Assembly (NCBI GenBank): GCA_016926255.1
Contig: JAFGOY010000028.1
Span: 23,781 to 87,780, forward strand
DNA from: Anaerolineae bacterium
GTDB taxonomy: Bacteria; Chloroflexota; Anaerolineae; Aggregatilineales; UBA3940
Direction of reading: 5' to 3'
Length of the DNA stretch: 64,000 nt
The translations under genes were made by a program, and so were the position numbers. Of the stretch, positions 43,137 through 51,745 are shown in pieces; within the stretch, counting starts at the first letter, position 1; each line of letters opens with the position of its first letter. The notes below the pieces were generated by a model, which did not search any database, was not told the origin of the DNA, and saw only the letters and a program-made list of their open reading frames with translations.

Positions 43137-43973
43137 CTAGCGAGGCCTCCCGCCGCCCATGCCCATCCCCATGCCCATACCGGGACCGCCGCTGCCGCTG
43201 CCGCCGACAAGCCCGGACACAAAGCCGGAAGCGGCGTTCATCGCCAGGACGAGCAGGATGCCGATCACAATGTAGATCAGGACGATGATCAGCGGCTTGC
43301 TTTTCTTCAAGCGGGTGGTCACCGCCGCGCCGATGCCAAACAGCAGCAGGCTCCAGACGAGATAGATATCGAATTTACTCAGCAGCGCGTAAAGCGTCGA
43401 CCGTTCAGCTACCTCGACCATCGTGAATGCGCCGCTGAAACCGGAGACGGGATACCCGCCGGTGGCAAAGCTGGCAATCGCCTGCACGAAACGGCGAATG
43501 GCAAGCGGAACGCTCGACCAGGCAGCGACGCCCATCGCCTGTTTCCAGGTGGACTTACCGCCGAGGATCAGGCCGCCGCCGAAGAGCACCCCGGCAGCGA
43601 GGAGGTAGCCGAGGAGAACGGTGACCGCGCCGATGGCAAGCTGGCCGAGAATGGTCAGCACGCCGCTGGTACCGCCACCCATCAATTCCTGCATTTCGGC
43701 GGGCATATTCGCCAGCATCGACTGCTGGACGGCGTTCTCGGCAACAGCCAGGAGCAGCACGCCGACCAGGGTAACTACAAAAGGAAGCCACCAGTGACGT
43801 TTTTCCCGGTCGCGGAGGACTTCGAAGGTTTCGCGGGGCCGGATGATCACGCCGATCAATAGCTGGAAGGGCGACCGGCCATTCGGATGGCTTTCCTGCT
43901 CCTGGTTTTCAGCGTCGTCTTCGACATAGCCGTTGGCCTCGAGCAGGGCGGCGACTGTGGAACTCTCATTCAT
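43137..43973 (-). CDS. Yip1-domain membrane protein with Gly/Met-rich C terminus
   Basis: A 278-residue protein. A hydrophilic N terminus (about 1-65) leads into RPRETFEVLRDREKRHWWLPFVV, the typical start of bacterial Yip1 domains. About five membrane helices follow. The last 25 residues read GGSGSGGPGMGMGMGMGGG, an extreme Gly/Met run. Yip1 proteins often neighbour ABC exporters, with unknown roles. First gene of the exporter operon, 2 bp before the ATPase. No obvious ribosome binding site was judged decisive for the start. Confidence 0.82.
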   Translation of the reverse strand: MNESSTVAALLEANGYVEDDAENQEQESHPNGRSPFQLLIGVIIRPRETFEVLRDREKRHWWLPFVVTLVGVLLLAVAENAVQQSMLANMPAEMQELMGGGTSGVLTILGQLAIGAVTVLLGYLLAAGVLFGGGLILGGKSTWKQAMGVAAWSSVPLAIRRFVQAIASFATGGYPVSGFSGAFTMVEVAERSTLYALLSKFDIYLVWSLLLFGIGAAVTTRLKKSKPLIIVLIYIVIGILLVLAMNAASGFVSGLVGGSGSGGPGMGMGMGMGGGRPR

Positions 43974-44395
43974 AACGTTCTTTTTCCTCGGTTCATTGAA
44001 GGGTCAACAGCGCCGTACACGCTGCGAACGTCACTATAGGAAAAAGTTGTTCAGGAATTATGAAGATTTGATTGGGAAGCGATTTGGACGGAGATTGCCA
44101 AAAGACGCCCGGCGAAGGCAAACTTACGAGGCTCAGAATTGGTACCGATTACTTGGTCAAATCGGAACCAAATAACAAAACTGCCGTATTTACCCGGTAA
44201 AACGGCAAGCGGCTGCCGCTAGCGCGGCAAATCGCATCTTGTCTGGATCACGAGGTAGTACCGTAAAGAGAGATACTGTTGGGGAACTCCCAACAGTATC
44301 TCTCCCGCGGGCACTACCGTTGTTTTGTTGAACGCTGGATAGGGGCTCAAAGCAATGAAGAGCCTCTACTCCTGTAATTTTTTGCAATAGAACCC
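43974..44395. other. Intergenic region with a long imperfect hairpin
   Basis: A 422-bp gap between the Yip1 gene start and the PhoU stop, both on the minus strand. It holds the large hairpin at 44254-44318, a GCGGCTGCCGCTAGCGCGGC palindrome-like stretch near 44207 and a weak hairpin AGGGGCTC/GAGCCTCT near 44341-44367 that may end the pst operon. No gene seen. Confidence 0.6.
44254..44318. repeat. Long hairpin element
   Basis: Inner perfect 16-bp stem GAGAGATACTGTTGGG (44268-44283) / CCCAACAGTATCTCTC (44289-44304) with loop GAACT. An outer stem GGTAGT (44254-44259) / ACTACC (44313-44318) lies beyond a small internal loop. No T-run on either side. It may be a terminator for the pst operon, an excised miniature element or a structured RNA. 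Confidence 0.65.
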
Positions 44396-45055
44396 TCAGA
44401 CGTTGGTTTCCTGAATATCGCCGGTTGCTATATACACAATACGCTCCGCAAAATTGGTGACCAGATCGGCGAAGCGTTCCAGTTTCTCAGCGATACGCAG
44501 CGTTTCATAAGCAACTTCGATTTTCTTCTGCTTGGTAGTTTCAGCCATGTTCTCAATCAACTGTGTGATCACACTATCATACAGATCGTCCATTTCATCG
44601 TCCCGATTGTAGATGACCTGGGCCAGTTCAACGTTTTTCTGTGTGTAAGCCAACAGGCATTGCTCAAACATGTCTTTAGCCAGATTACCCATCTTCTGGA
44701 TTTGATCAAGTTTGGGCTTCTTGCCGTGTTTACACAGGTGCTTAACTTCACCAGCAATGCCCTTGGATTGATCGCCCATGCGCTCAAGATCAACGATGAT
44801 ATTCAAAGTTGCGACTATAAAGCGCAGGTCGGAGGCGGCGGGCTGCTGGGTGGCGATCAATTCTACGCAGCGTTCCTCAATTGAAAAGCGGGAGTCATTG
44901 ATCTCCTGATCAAAGACGATTACCTGCTGAGCCAGGTCGGCATCCAGATTTGTCAGGGAATCCAATGCCATGTCAAGCTGCTTCTGGACTTTACTGCCCA
45001 TGCGCAGCACATGATCACGTAATTTGGTCAGTTGATTTTCAAATCGCGCTCTCAT
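44396..45055 (-). CDS. phoU: Phosphate transport regulator PhoU
   Basis: A 219-residue all-helical protein made of two PhoU repeats. The metal-cluster motif ERMGDQSKGIAGEVK in repeat one and RIAEKLERFADLVTNFAERI in repeat two are characteristic. PhoU binds the Pst transporter and represses the phosphate-sensing kinase when phosphate is plentiful. It is the last gene of the pst operon, 41 bp after pstB. No PhoR/PhoB pair is adjacent, though OmpR-type pairs exist elsewhere in the window. Confidence 0.95.
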   Translation of the reverse strand: MRARFENQLTKLRDHVLRMGSKVQKQLDMALDSLTNLDADLAQQVIVFDQEINDSRFSIEERCVELIATQQPAASDLRFIVATLNIIVDLERMGDQSKGIAGEVKHLCKHGKKPKLDQIQKMGNLAKDMFEQCLLAYTQKNVELAQVIYNRDDEMDDLYDSVITQLIENMAETTKQKKIEVAYETLRIAEKLERFADLVTNFAERIVYIATGDIQETNV

Positions 45056-45096
45056 CAGGTACTCCTTCAGGTTATAGTCCCAACCTGTTCTCTGGA

Positions 45097-45855
45097 TTAA
45101 CCACGTCGCCCCGTAATATATGCCTCTGTCAATTCCTGCTGCGGAGCAGCAAACAGGTCTCCGGTCTTTCCAAACTCGACCATACGCCCCAACCAGAAAA
45201 AACCGGTAAAGTGCGAGGCCCGGGCGGCCTGCTGCATGTTGTGAGTCACAATGACAATGGTGTAGTCTTTTGCAAGTTCACGCATCAGGTCTTCGATGTG
45301 CAAAGTAGCAATCGGGTCTAAAGCGGAACAAGGCTCATCCATCAGGATCACATCCGGCTTAACAGCGATAGCGCGAGCAATGCATAATCGCTGCTGCTGG
45401 CCAGGGTTGAGATCAAGCGCCGGGTCACTGAGACGGTGCTTGACTTCGTTCCATAATCCTGCTCCTTCAAGACTCTCCTGCACAATATCACCCAGATCGT
45501 TTTTGGAAGTCATACCAAGTACACGCGGGCCAAACGCGACGTTATCAAGGATACTCTGCGGAAATGGGTTGGGCCGCTGGAAAACCATGCCTACCTGCTG
45601 CCGCAGATTGGTCACGTCCACGTCTTCGTCATAGATGTTTTTGCCATCCAGCAGGATTTTGCCGACGGTGCGTGTATTCTTGATTGTATCATTCATGCGG
45701 TTAATAGACCGTAAGAACGTAGATTTACCACAACCGGATGGGCCAATCAGGGCCGTGACGCGATTCTTCTGGATCGCAAAATTCAGGTCGATTAGCGCTT
45801 GAAAGTCGCCATAATAAAAGTTGAAATTCTGGACTTCGATTTTATCTCTTGCCAT
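45097..45855 (-). CDS. pstB: Phosphate ABC transporter ATP-binding protein PstB
   Basis: A 252-residue ATPase with canonical motifs: Walker [23 protein letters not shown] (PstB-specific Q loop), Walker [14 protein letters not shown] with catalytic Glu, [11 protein letters not shown] loop. The signature is altered to [10 protein letters not shown] in place of LSGGQQQR. It overlaps the upstream ATPase paralogue by 1 nt (TGATG). It powers the PstC/PstA channel and probably forms a heterodimer with the paralogue. Confidence 0.95.
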   Translation of the reverse strand: MARDKIEVQNFNFYYGDFQALIDLNFAIQKNRVTALIGPSGCGKSTFLRSINRMNDTIKNTRTVGKILLDGKNIYDEDVDVTNLRQQVGMVFQRPNPFPQSILDNVAFGPRVLGMTSKNDLGDIVQESLEGAGLWNEVKHRLSDPALDLNPGQQQRLCIARAIAVKPDVILMDEPCSALDPIATLHIEDLMRELAKDYTIVIVTHNMQQAARASHFTGFFWLGRMVEFGKTGDLFAAPQQELTEAYITGRRG

Positions 45856-46619
45856 CAGCCGAATCGTCCTGTGATGTAATCCTCGGTACGCTGGTCTCGT
45901 GGTCTGGTAAACAGTGCAGCGCCACGTTCAACTTCAATTAACTCGCCATCCAGCATAAAACCCGCTCGATCTGCTACGCGGGCTGCCTGCTGCACGCTGT
46001 GGGGGACCATGATGATACAGTAGTACTGCTTCAACTCCTGCAATGAATCTTCGACAACGCTGGTTGAGAGTGGGTCCAGACCCGACGTCGGGTTATCAAG
46101 CAGAATAACTTCGGGTTCGAGCGCGAGGCTGCGTGCGATGCACAGCCGCTGCTGCTGCCCGCCCGATAATGCAAATGCAGACTTGTGCAAGCGGTCTTTG
46201 ACTTCATCCCAGAGCGCAGCCTGCTGCAGCGATTTTTCGACCTGCTCCTCAAGTACAGCTGTGTCTCGAATCCCGGCCATTTTCAGGCCATAGGTCAGGT
46301 TGTCATAGATTGATCCGGGCAAAGGGCTGGGCAGGGCGAAAACCATGCTGATGTTACGCCGGAGATCGGAGACCACGACATCGGGGTCGAAGATGTTTTT
46401 GCCTTTAAACTCGATCAACCCCTGCCTTTCGCACCCTGCCTTGAGATCGGAAAGCCGGTTCAATAATCTTAATAAGGTTGTTTTTCCACTGCGAGAGGGG
46501 CCAAACAATACAAAAACTTCGTGCGGATAGATATCCAGGCTGATATCTCGCAGCGCTTCTATCTCATCTTCATAGGTGAAATACAGGTTCTTGATGGAGA
46601 GGAGTGGTTCCATTGGCAT
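45855..46619 (-). CDS. Second PstB-like ATPase with degenerate Walker B
   Basis: About 254 residues, a paralogue of the PstB next to it. Walker A is GPSRSGKTT, the Q loop reads [13 protein letters not shown] where PstB has QRPNP, the signature [12 protein letters not shown] is good, and Walker B is [13 protein letters not shown]: the catalytic Glu is Asn. The H-loop His remains ([11 protein letters not shown]). Such ATPases bind ATP but hydrolyse it poorly. The signature is intact here and altered in the partner, so the two could form one good composite site. The ATG at 46619 overlaps the pstA stop (TAATG). Confidence 0.9.
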   Translation of the reverse strand: MPMEPLLSIKNLYFTYEDEIEALRDISLDIYPHEVFVLFGPSRSGKTTLLRLLNRLSDLKAGCERQGLIEFKGKNIFDPDVVVSDLRRNISMVFALPSPLPGSIYDNLTYGLKMAGIRDTAVLEEQVEKSLQQAALWDEVKDRLHKSAFALSGGQQQRLCIARSLALEPEVILLDNPTSGLDPLSTSVVEDSLQELKQYYCIIMVPHSVQQAARVADRAGFMLDGELIEVERGAALFTRPRDQRTEDYITGRFG

Positions 46620-47464
46620 TACCACTCCCTGCGGCGGCGCATACGTGTACGCACAATAGCTGCCACCAGCGTCAGAGACAATACAAACAATAAGAGTACC
46701 AGCGCAGTCCCATACTGGATTGAGACCGGCATGTCGGGCACCTGGGTCGAGATTACATAGAGATGATAGGGAAGCGCCATCGTTTGATCAAACAATGAGG
46801 CAGGTAGATCGGGTAAGTAGAAGGCGGCCACCGTAAATAACAGTGGCGCAGTCTCGCCAGCGGCACGGCTCAGGCCCAATATAACGCCGGTCAGGATACC
46901 GGGCAAAGCGTGAGGCAGCACCTGATGACGAATGGTCTGCCAGCGGGTTGCGCCCAGGCTCAGGCTGACAACCCGGAAACGCTGCGGCACAGCAAGGATC
47001 GCTTCTTCGGCGGTGCTGATCACAACGGGCAGGGTCATGATGCCCAGCGTCAACGAGCCAGCAATGATGGATGTGCCTAATTTCATGAACAATACAAAGG
47101 CCCCCAACCCGAACAGTCCATAGACAATCGAGGGAATACCGGCAAGATTGACAATTGCCAGCCTGACCCAGCGGGTCAACCGATTCTCGCCAGCGTATTC
47201 CGCCAGATAAATCGCGGTCCCAATTGCCAGGGGGATGCAGGCGATGAAGGTACCGAAGGTCAGCAGCACAGTTCCCAGAATGGCTGGCATGATGCCGCCT
47301 TCACGCATACCGTTGCGCGGCATCGTTGTCAGAAATTCCCAACTAATAGCACCGATGCCCTGAATCACAATAAAGGCAATGACGAGGATTATGGGGATCA
47401 CCACCAGCGCGGCAACGGCGGTTATAATCGCTACAACAACTTTTTGCGCCTGTTGTCTTGACAC
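46619..47464 (-). CDS. pstA: Phosphate ABC transporter permease PstA
   Basis: A 281-residue inner-membrane permease with about six helices. The ABC coupling loop reads QRFRVVSLSLGATRWQTIRHQVLPHALPGI, matching the EAA motif. The helix AIGTAIYLAEY near residue 80 is PstA-typical. It starts 2 bp after pstC and overlaps the following ATPase by 1 nt. Together with PstC it forms the phosphate channel. Confidence 0.95.
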   Translation of the reverse strand: MSRQQAQKVVVAIITAVAALVVIPIILVIAFIVIQGIGAISWEFLTTMPRNGMREGGIMPAILGTVLLTFGTFIACIPLAIGTAIYLAEYAGENRLTRWVRLAIVNLAGIPSIVYGLFGLGAFVLFMKLGTSIIAGSLTLGIMTLPVVISTAEEAILAVPQRFRVVSLSLGATRWQTIRHQVLPHALPGILTGVILGLSRAAGETAPLLFTVAAFYLPDLPASLFDQTMALPYHLYVISTQVPDMPVSIQYGTALVLLLFVLSLTLVAAIVRTRMRRRREW

Positions 47465-47466
47465 AC

Positions 47467-48441
47467 CTACCCTCTCTTCTGGCGCTGTCCGGCTTCCTGC
47501 ACGCCAACGAGTCTGCTTGCGATTGAATTGATAGCAAAGGTAATGACAAAGAGAATAATGCCGATGCCGAATAAAACGCTGTAATGTAAACTGCCCTGCG
47601 CGACTTCGCCCATCTCAGCGGCAATGGTCGCCGTCATCGTGCGGGCCGGTTGGAAGATCAAACCCGGAGTGAGGTCAGGAATGTTGGCAGCGTTGCCGGT
47701 AACGAGCATGACGGCCATTGTCTCGCCAATGGCACGCCCGATACCAAGCATGATGGCTATTACCAGGCCAGAGCGTGCAGCGGGCAGCACCACCCGCCAG
47801 ATGGTCTGCCACTGAGTTGCACCGATGGCCAGGGCGCCATTACGGTAGGATTTAGGGACTGCATACAGGGCGTCTTCAGAAATACTGATAATCGTCGGCA
47901 AGGACATATAAGCAAGGATCAACGAGCCAGTAAAGATCGTCAGGCCGGTGGGTGCGCCCAGCCGCTGGATCAGGGGAGCAAGAGCGATCCAGCCAAGAAA
48001 GCCGAGCACAATAGAAGGAATTCCTGCGAGTACTTCAATGATGGGCTTGAGGAGGTCGCGCTGCCAATCAGGTGCGATCTCGCCTATATAGATCGCAGTG
48101 ATAAGTCCCAGCGGTATGGCGATGGCGATAGCCCCGGCTGTGACCAGAATTGAACCGACTATCAGAGGCCATATACCGAAAATGCCCTCAATGGGATACC
48201 AGCGTCGGCCAAATAACTGGCGCAGCGGAATATCGAGAAAGGCCGCACTGCCTTCACGCAGCAAAAACAAGAAGATCAGAGCAACTATTACGATCATCGA
48301 GATGCCCGATAGCCAGATCAAACGCTCAATGAAAAACTCCCAGACATCGCGGATACGGAGGTTTGAAAGCCGTTCACGGAGCTGCTCGATGACACTATCA
48401 TCCGAATCAGGAACGACTTTCCAACGCTGTAACAGTTTCAT
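47467..48441 (-). CDS. pstC: Phosphate ABC transporter permease PstC
   Basis: A 324-residue permease. N-terminal cytoplasmic segment, one helix (about 40-62), the loop RRWYPIEGIFGIWPLIVGSI characteristic of PstC, then five more helices. EAA motif: KSYRNGALAIGATQWQTIWRVVLPAARSGL. Tightly placed between pstS (3-bp gap) and pstA (2-bp gap). Confidence 0.95.
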   Translation of the reverse strand: MKLLQRWKVVPDSDDSVIEQLRERLSNLRIRDVWEFFIERLIWLSGISMIVIVALIFLFLLREGSAAFLDIPLRQLFGRRWYPIEGIFGIWPLIVGSILVTAGAIAIAIPLGLITAIYIGEIAPDWQRDLLKPIIEVLAGIPSIVLGFLGWIALAPLIQRLGAPTGLTIFTGSLILAYMSLPTIISISEDALYAVPKSYRNGALAIGATQWQTIWRVVLPAARSGLVIAIMLGIGRAIGETMAVMLVTGNAANIPDLTPGLIFQPARTMTATIAAEMGEVAQGSLHYSVLFGIGIILFVITFAINSIASRLVGVQEAGQRQKRG

Positions 48442-48444
48442 AGA

Positions 48445-49350
48445 TTATTCCTCATTCAAGGGAACAAAGCCCAGTTCAGCAACAATGGCCTGACCTTCCG
48501 GGCCTCTAATCCAATCGATATATTCTGCGATGCTGCCTTCCGGTTCGCCTGCGGTATACATAAATAAGAAGCGAGACAGGGGATAACTGCCGTCTGCACC
48601 GGTTTCAGTTGTGGGCAGCACATATGGCGAATTCTCATCCTTTGCGATAGCCAGCACTTTTTCATGCTCCGTGACATACCCCAGTCCATCATAGCCAATG
48701 GCGTTGGGATTGCGGCGAATTTCGCTGGTGATGCCAACCGAGGACGGCATGAGTAAGGTCTGCGGGGCAAAAATATCTTCATTTTCGTCGTCACCCTGAC
48801 GAACGACCTGCTCAAGGAAGTAAACGTGCGTACCAGAGTTGGTCTCGCGGGAAAGCAAAACAATAGGAGCATCGCTGCCACCGACTTCGTTCCAGTTGAC
48901 AATACGCCTGGTATAGATGTCCGATAGCTGCTGAATGGTGAGTTGGTCAACTGGATTATCGGGGTGGACGATCACGGCGAGAGCATCAATTGCAACACGG
49001 ATCTCTACCGGATCAAAACCGTTGGCCTGCGCCCCGGCGATCTCTTCTTCTTTCATGGAACGAGAGGCGTTAGCAATATCGACAGTGCCATTAATCAGGG
49101 CCGCGATTCCGGTACCTGAACCACCACCCGTAACGGCAATGGAGACATCTGGCTGGACGGACTGGTAGGCTTCTGCCCAGGCTAAGGCGAGGTTCACCAG
49201 CGTATCAGAGCCTTTATTCTGGATCGCACGGCCTTCTACTGCTTCCTCGGAGGCTGTATCATCGACAGATTGAACACAGGCAGACAGAGCAAACAGCAGA
49301 ATCAAGGGCAGGACAAAGCACATGGCATACTTTGATGGGTGCATAGCCAT
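48445..49350 (-). CDS. pstS: Phosphate-binding lipoprotein PstS
   Basis: A 301-residue type 2 binding protein. Lipobox LFALSAC, so it is membrane-tethered. The phosphate site motifs are present: GSDTLVNLALAWAEAY, TGGGSGTGIAALINGTVDIANASR, and LLSRETNSGTHVYF. First gene of pstSCAB-phoU. Upstream GAAGGAG supports the ATG at 49350 or at 49344. Confidence 0.95.
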   Translation of the reverse strand: MAMHPSKYAMCFVLPLILLFALSACVQSVDDTASEEAVEGRAIQNKGSDTLVNLALAWAEAYQSVQPDVSIAVTGGGSGTGIAALINGTVDIANASRSMKEEEIAGAQANGFDPVEIRVAIDALAVIVHPDNPVDQLTIQQLSDIYTRRIVNWNEVGGSDAPIVLLSRETNSGTHVYFLEQVVRQGDDENEDIFAPQTLLMPSSVGITSEIRRNPNAIGYDGLGYVTEHEKVLAIAKDENSPYVLPTTETGADGSYPLSRFLFMYTAGEPEGSIAEYIDWIRGPEGQAIVAELGFVPLNEE

Positions 49351-49652
49351 AAGGCTCCTTCAAGGCGCATGGCAACCGGACGTTGAGCAATGCTCAAACG
49401 GCTTGATTGTATATGATTATATAGCCTCCACCAAATCAGGTGCCGCTCGAAAACAGGGGACACCTGTACAACCTCAAAGCCAAAATCTTTCGCAGTCTCC
49501 GGGTCTCCAGCCGGGAAGTCCCGGTAAGAATAAGCGGGGCTATGTCGTCCAGAAGATGATGGGCGTGATGAAGATGCCCCCAAAGACAGAGAGTTTTTAC
49601 AGCCAATATGTTTAGTCAATAGTTTTTATGGTATCAGGAGCCTGAGAAGATA
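49351..49652. other. Divergent promoter region between pstS and the thioredoxin gene
   Basis: About 300 bp serving genes on both strands. On the minus strand a TATAAT hexamer (49416-49421) lies about 65 bp before pstS without a good -35 box, as expected for an activator-dependent promoter. I could not see a convincing Pho box. The rest is unremarkable sequence. Confidence 0.45.
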
Positions 49653-50321
49653 ATGCACAGAAAAATAAAATCCCGGTTAGTTTTCACCCTGATTGCGCTG
49701 CTGCTGCTATCAGCTTGCAGCACTGCACCGGCAACACCGACAGAATCCAGTGCAGATATGGCCGAGGCCAACACACCTGTCGCAGACAATACGAACTCCG
49801 ACGCTCTCGCACCATCCCCCACCGACACGCCACTTCCTGCCGCCACGCAAACCCCTACCGCCACGCAAACCCCTGAGTGGTATCCCTGGCAGGATATGGA
49901 ATTGACCGATGTGGTGACCGGCGAAACATTTACGATCAACGATTATGCCGGGAAAGTCATCCTGCTGGAAACCATGGCGACATGGTGCCCCAACTGCATT
50001 CGCCAGCAGGGACAGGTACGCCAGTTACACGAAAACCTCGGTAACCCCGATGATTTCATATCGATCAGTCTGGATGTCGATCTAAACGAGGACGAAGAGA
50101 TACTCAAAGAATATGTAGCGGAGTGGGGTTTTGATTGGCATTTTGCGGTGTCACCATTATTAGTATCACGGGCACTGGGAAATCTATACACGGCCCAGTA
50201 TCTCAATCCGCCGCTCGACCCGATGATGATCATCGACCGGGACGGCAGCATCGAGCATCTCCCCTATGGTATCAAATCGGTCGAAGAGCTGGAGTCCTTT
50301 GTTCAACCCTACTTCGAATAA
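49653..50321 (+). CDS. TlpA/ResA-like thioredoxin lipoprotein
   Basis: A 222-residue lipoprotein. Lipobox LLLSAC, a Thr/Pro-rich tether (about 22-75, with two TPTATQTP-like units), then a thioredoxin fold with the active site TWCPNC (about residue 110) and the cis-Pro region DPMMIID. Such proteins reduce disulfides outside the membrane, for example for cytochrome c maturation, and receive electrons from CcdA. The ccdA-like gene follows after 17 bp, which supports that role. In this gene group WCPNC replaces the common WCxPC. Confidence 0.9.
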   Translation: MHRKIKSRLVFTLIALLLLSACSTAPATPTESSADMAEANTPVADNTNSDALAPSPTDTPLPAATQTPTATQTPEWYPWQDMELTDVVTGETFTINDYAGKVILLETMATWCPNCIRQQGQVRQLHENLGNPDDFISISLDVDLNEDEEILKEYVAEWGFDWHFAVSPLLVSRALGNLYTAQYLNPPLDPMMIIDRDGSIEHLPYGIKSVEELESFVQPYFE

Positions 50322-50338
50322 TCGAGGCTATATAGAAA

Positions 50339-51013
50339 ATGGATATAGCAATCACTTCCTTTGTTCTCGGACTTCTCTCTGCGGGAAGCCCCTGTATTCT
50401 GCCACTTTATCCGGGATTCCTGGCCTACTTAAGTGGCCAGACTGAGACTGATTCGGGTAACCGGCTCTACTTCCTGGGAGTCTTCGTGCTGATGGGGGTG
50501 CTGAGTATGATGCTCCTCCTCGGCGCGATCATCGCGCTGCTGGCGGTGCCAGTCGGGAGAGTGCTGGTTTATCTGGTACCCACAGCGGATTTCCTGATTT
50601 TCCTCCTGGGCGTGGCAATGCTGCTGAACTATAATCCCTTTAAGCTGCTGCCCCAGATTCAGGTGCCATTCCTGCGCCACCCCTATCTGAACGCCTATGT
50701 ATATGGACTGCTGTACGGGCCAATCACGCTGCCATGCTCAGGGCCGCTTCTCGTGAGCATATTCGCCCTGTCGCTGACACTTGGCGAAGCCTTCAGCCAG
50801 TTCTGGGTTTTCATCTGGTACGGGCTGGGATTTGGCCTGCCGCTGCTGGCGCTTTCCCTGCTTTCGGGGACACTTCAACGCCAGATAGTCAGGCAGTTTG
50901 CAAAGCGCGCCCGGTTGATCAACATCATCGGCGGGCTGCTGCTGATTGGAGTCGCCGTGTACGATCTTTATAAGAACTGGCCGATGCTCCAGGCCTTCCT
51001 GTTCAGGGGCTGA
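50339..51013 (+). CDS. CcdA/DsbD-family transmembrane electron carrier
   Basis: A 224-residue protein with six hydrophobic helices. The two redox Cys are in LSAGSPCILPLYPGF (first helix) and ITLPCSGPLLVSIF (fourth helix), the duplicated P-C pattern of CcdA. It passes electrons from cytoplasmic thioredoxin to extracytoplasmic thioredoxin-like proteins; the lipoprotein just upstream is its obvious partner. No cytochrome c synthesis gene is in the window. Confidence 0.92.
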   Translation: MDIAITSFVLGLLSAGSPCILPLYPGFLAYLSGQTETDSGNRLYFLGVFVLMGVLSMMLLLGAIIALLAVPVGRVLVYLVPTADFLIFLLGVAMLLNYNPFKLLPQIQVPFLRHPYLNAYVYGLLYGPITLPCSGPLLVSIFALSLTLGEAFSQFWVFIWYGLGFGLPLLALSLLSGTLQRQIVRQFAKRARLINIIGGLLLIGVAVYDLYKNWPMLQAFLFRG

Positions 51014-51072
51014 CGACACGATAGTTTAGCGCCTGAGGCTGATGAACCTTAAGAATTTAACTCGGTAAAACA

Positions 51073-51117
51073 ACCCCCTCTGGGCCCTATGGCCCATCTC
51101 TCCCAAACTTGGGGGCG
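51073..51117. repeat. CCCCTCTGG-type hairpin repeat, copy 2
   Basis: CCCCTCTG, hairpin GGGCC-CTAT-GGCCC, ATCTCTCCC, then AAACTTGGGGGCG. The central stem differs from the copy at 13885-13926 but stays paired. Confidence 0.6.
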
Positions 51118-51253
51118 ATCAGGGTTGGCTTTGTTTGATACGGCTATTTGTTGTTTACCGAATTAGTTTTTCGAATTGCATAAGCCTCAGGCAATAAACA
51201 CGACATCGCAAGTGGTGATTAGGGCGACCGTAAAGCCCCGCCCTTGAAAAAAC

Positions 51254-51745
51254 TTACGATCCGGCAAAGGTCACGCTGACCGAGTCTTCGGCGACGATGG
51301 CCCCATCGCGGGGAGATGCAGCAAAGGCGTGGAGGGTCGCTTCGCCGGTATAGTCGACACTCAGGTCGATGCTCCAGGGGCCTTCGCCGCCTGTGCCCGC
51401 GTCGGGAGAATCGGCGATAGTCGAGACTATCACCAGCACGGTGCCGTCTGCGTCGATGACTTCAAGCGCAACGTTGCCTTCAAAAAGTGCGCCGCCTTCA
51501 CCACTGACCGTAAAGCCCGCCGGGTCGAGGGTGGCCCCATCGGTGGGTGATGTGATGGTGATGTACTGCGGAGACTCGTCAGGCGGTGCGGTAGGAGGTG
51601 ACGTTGGTTCAACTGTCGGCAGCTCGACTGTCGACGGCTCGGCTGTCGGCGAATCAGCAGGGACAGTGGTAACCGGCAGACAGGCCACAAGCAGACCAAC
51701 GGCTATCAGCAGTATAGACAAATTCAGCTTCTTGACTTTGAACAT
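51254..51745 (-). CDS. Gmad2-domain lipoprotein
   Basis: About 163 residues. Lipobox GLLVAC, a Thr/Pro/Ser/Glu tether (about 28-65), then one Ig-like Gmad2 domain: ITITSPTDGATLDPAGFTVSG, ALFEGNVALEVID, GPWSIDLSVDY, ATLHAFAASPRDGAI. Gmad2 modules are found in spore germination and other surface proteins and probably bind other envelope components. I start at ATG 51745, nine nucleotides after GGAGGG; the longer form to 51808 adds an unlikely hydrophobic leader. Confidence 0.85.
   Translation of the reverse strand: MFKVKKLNLSILLIAVGLLVACLPVTTVPADSPTAEPSTVELPTVEPTSPPTAPPDESPQYITITSPTDGATLDPAGFTVSGEGGALFEGNVALEVIDADGTVLVIVSTIADSPDAGTGGEGPWSIDLSVDYTGEATLHAFAASPRDGAIVAEDSVSVTFAGS

Noticed and set aside
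49351-49652. Pho box upstream of pstS
   Set aside because: No convincing tandem PhoB-type motif was seen by eye; only an isolated TATAAT.
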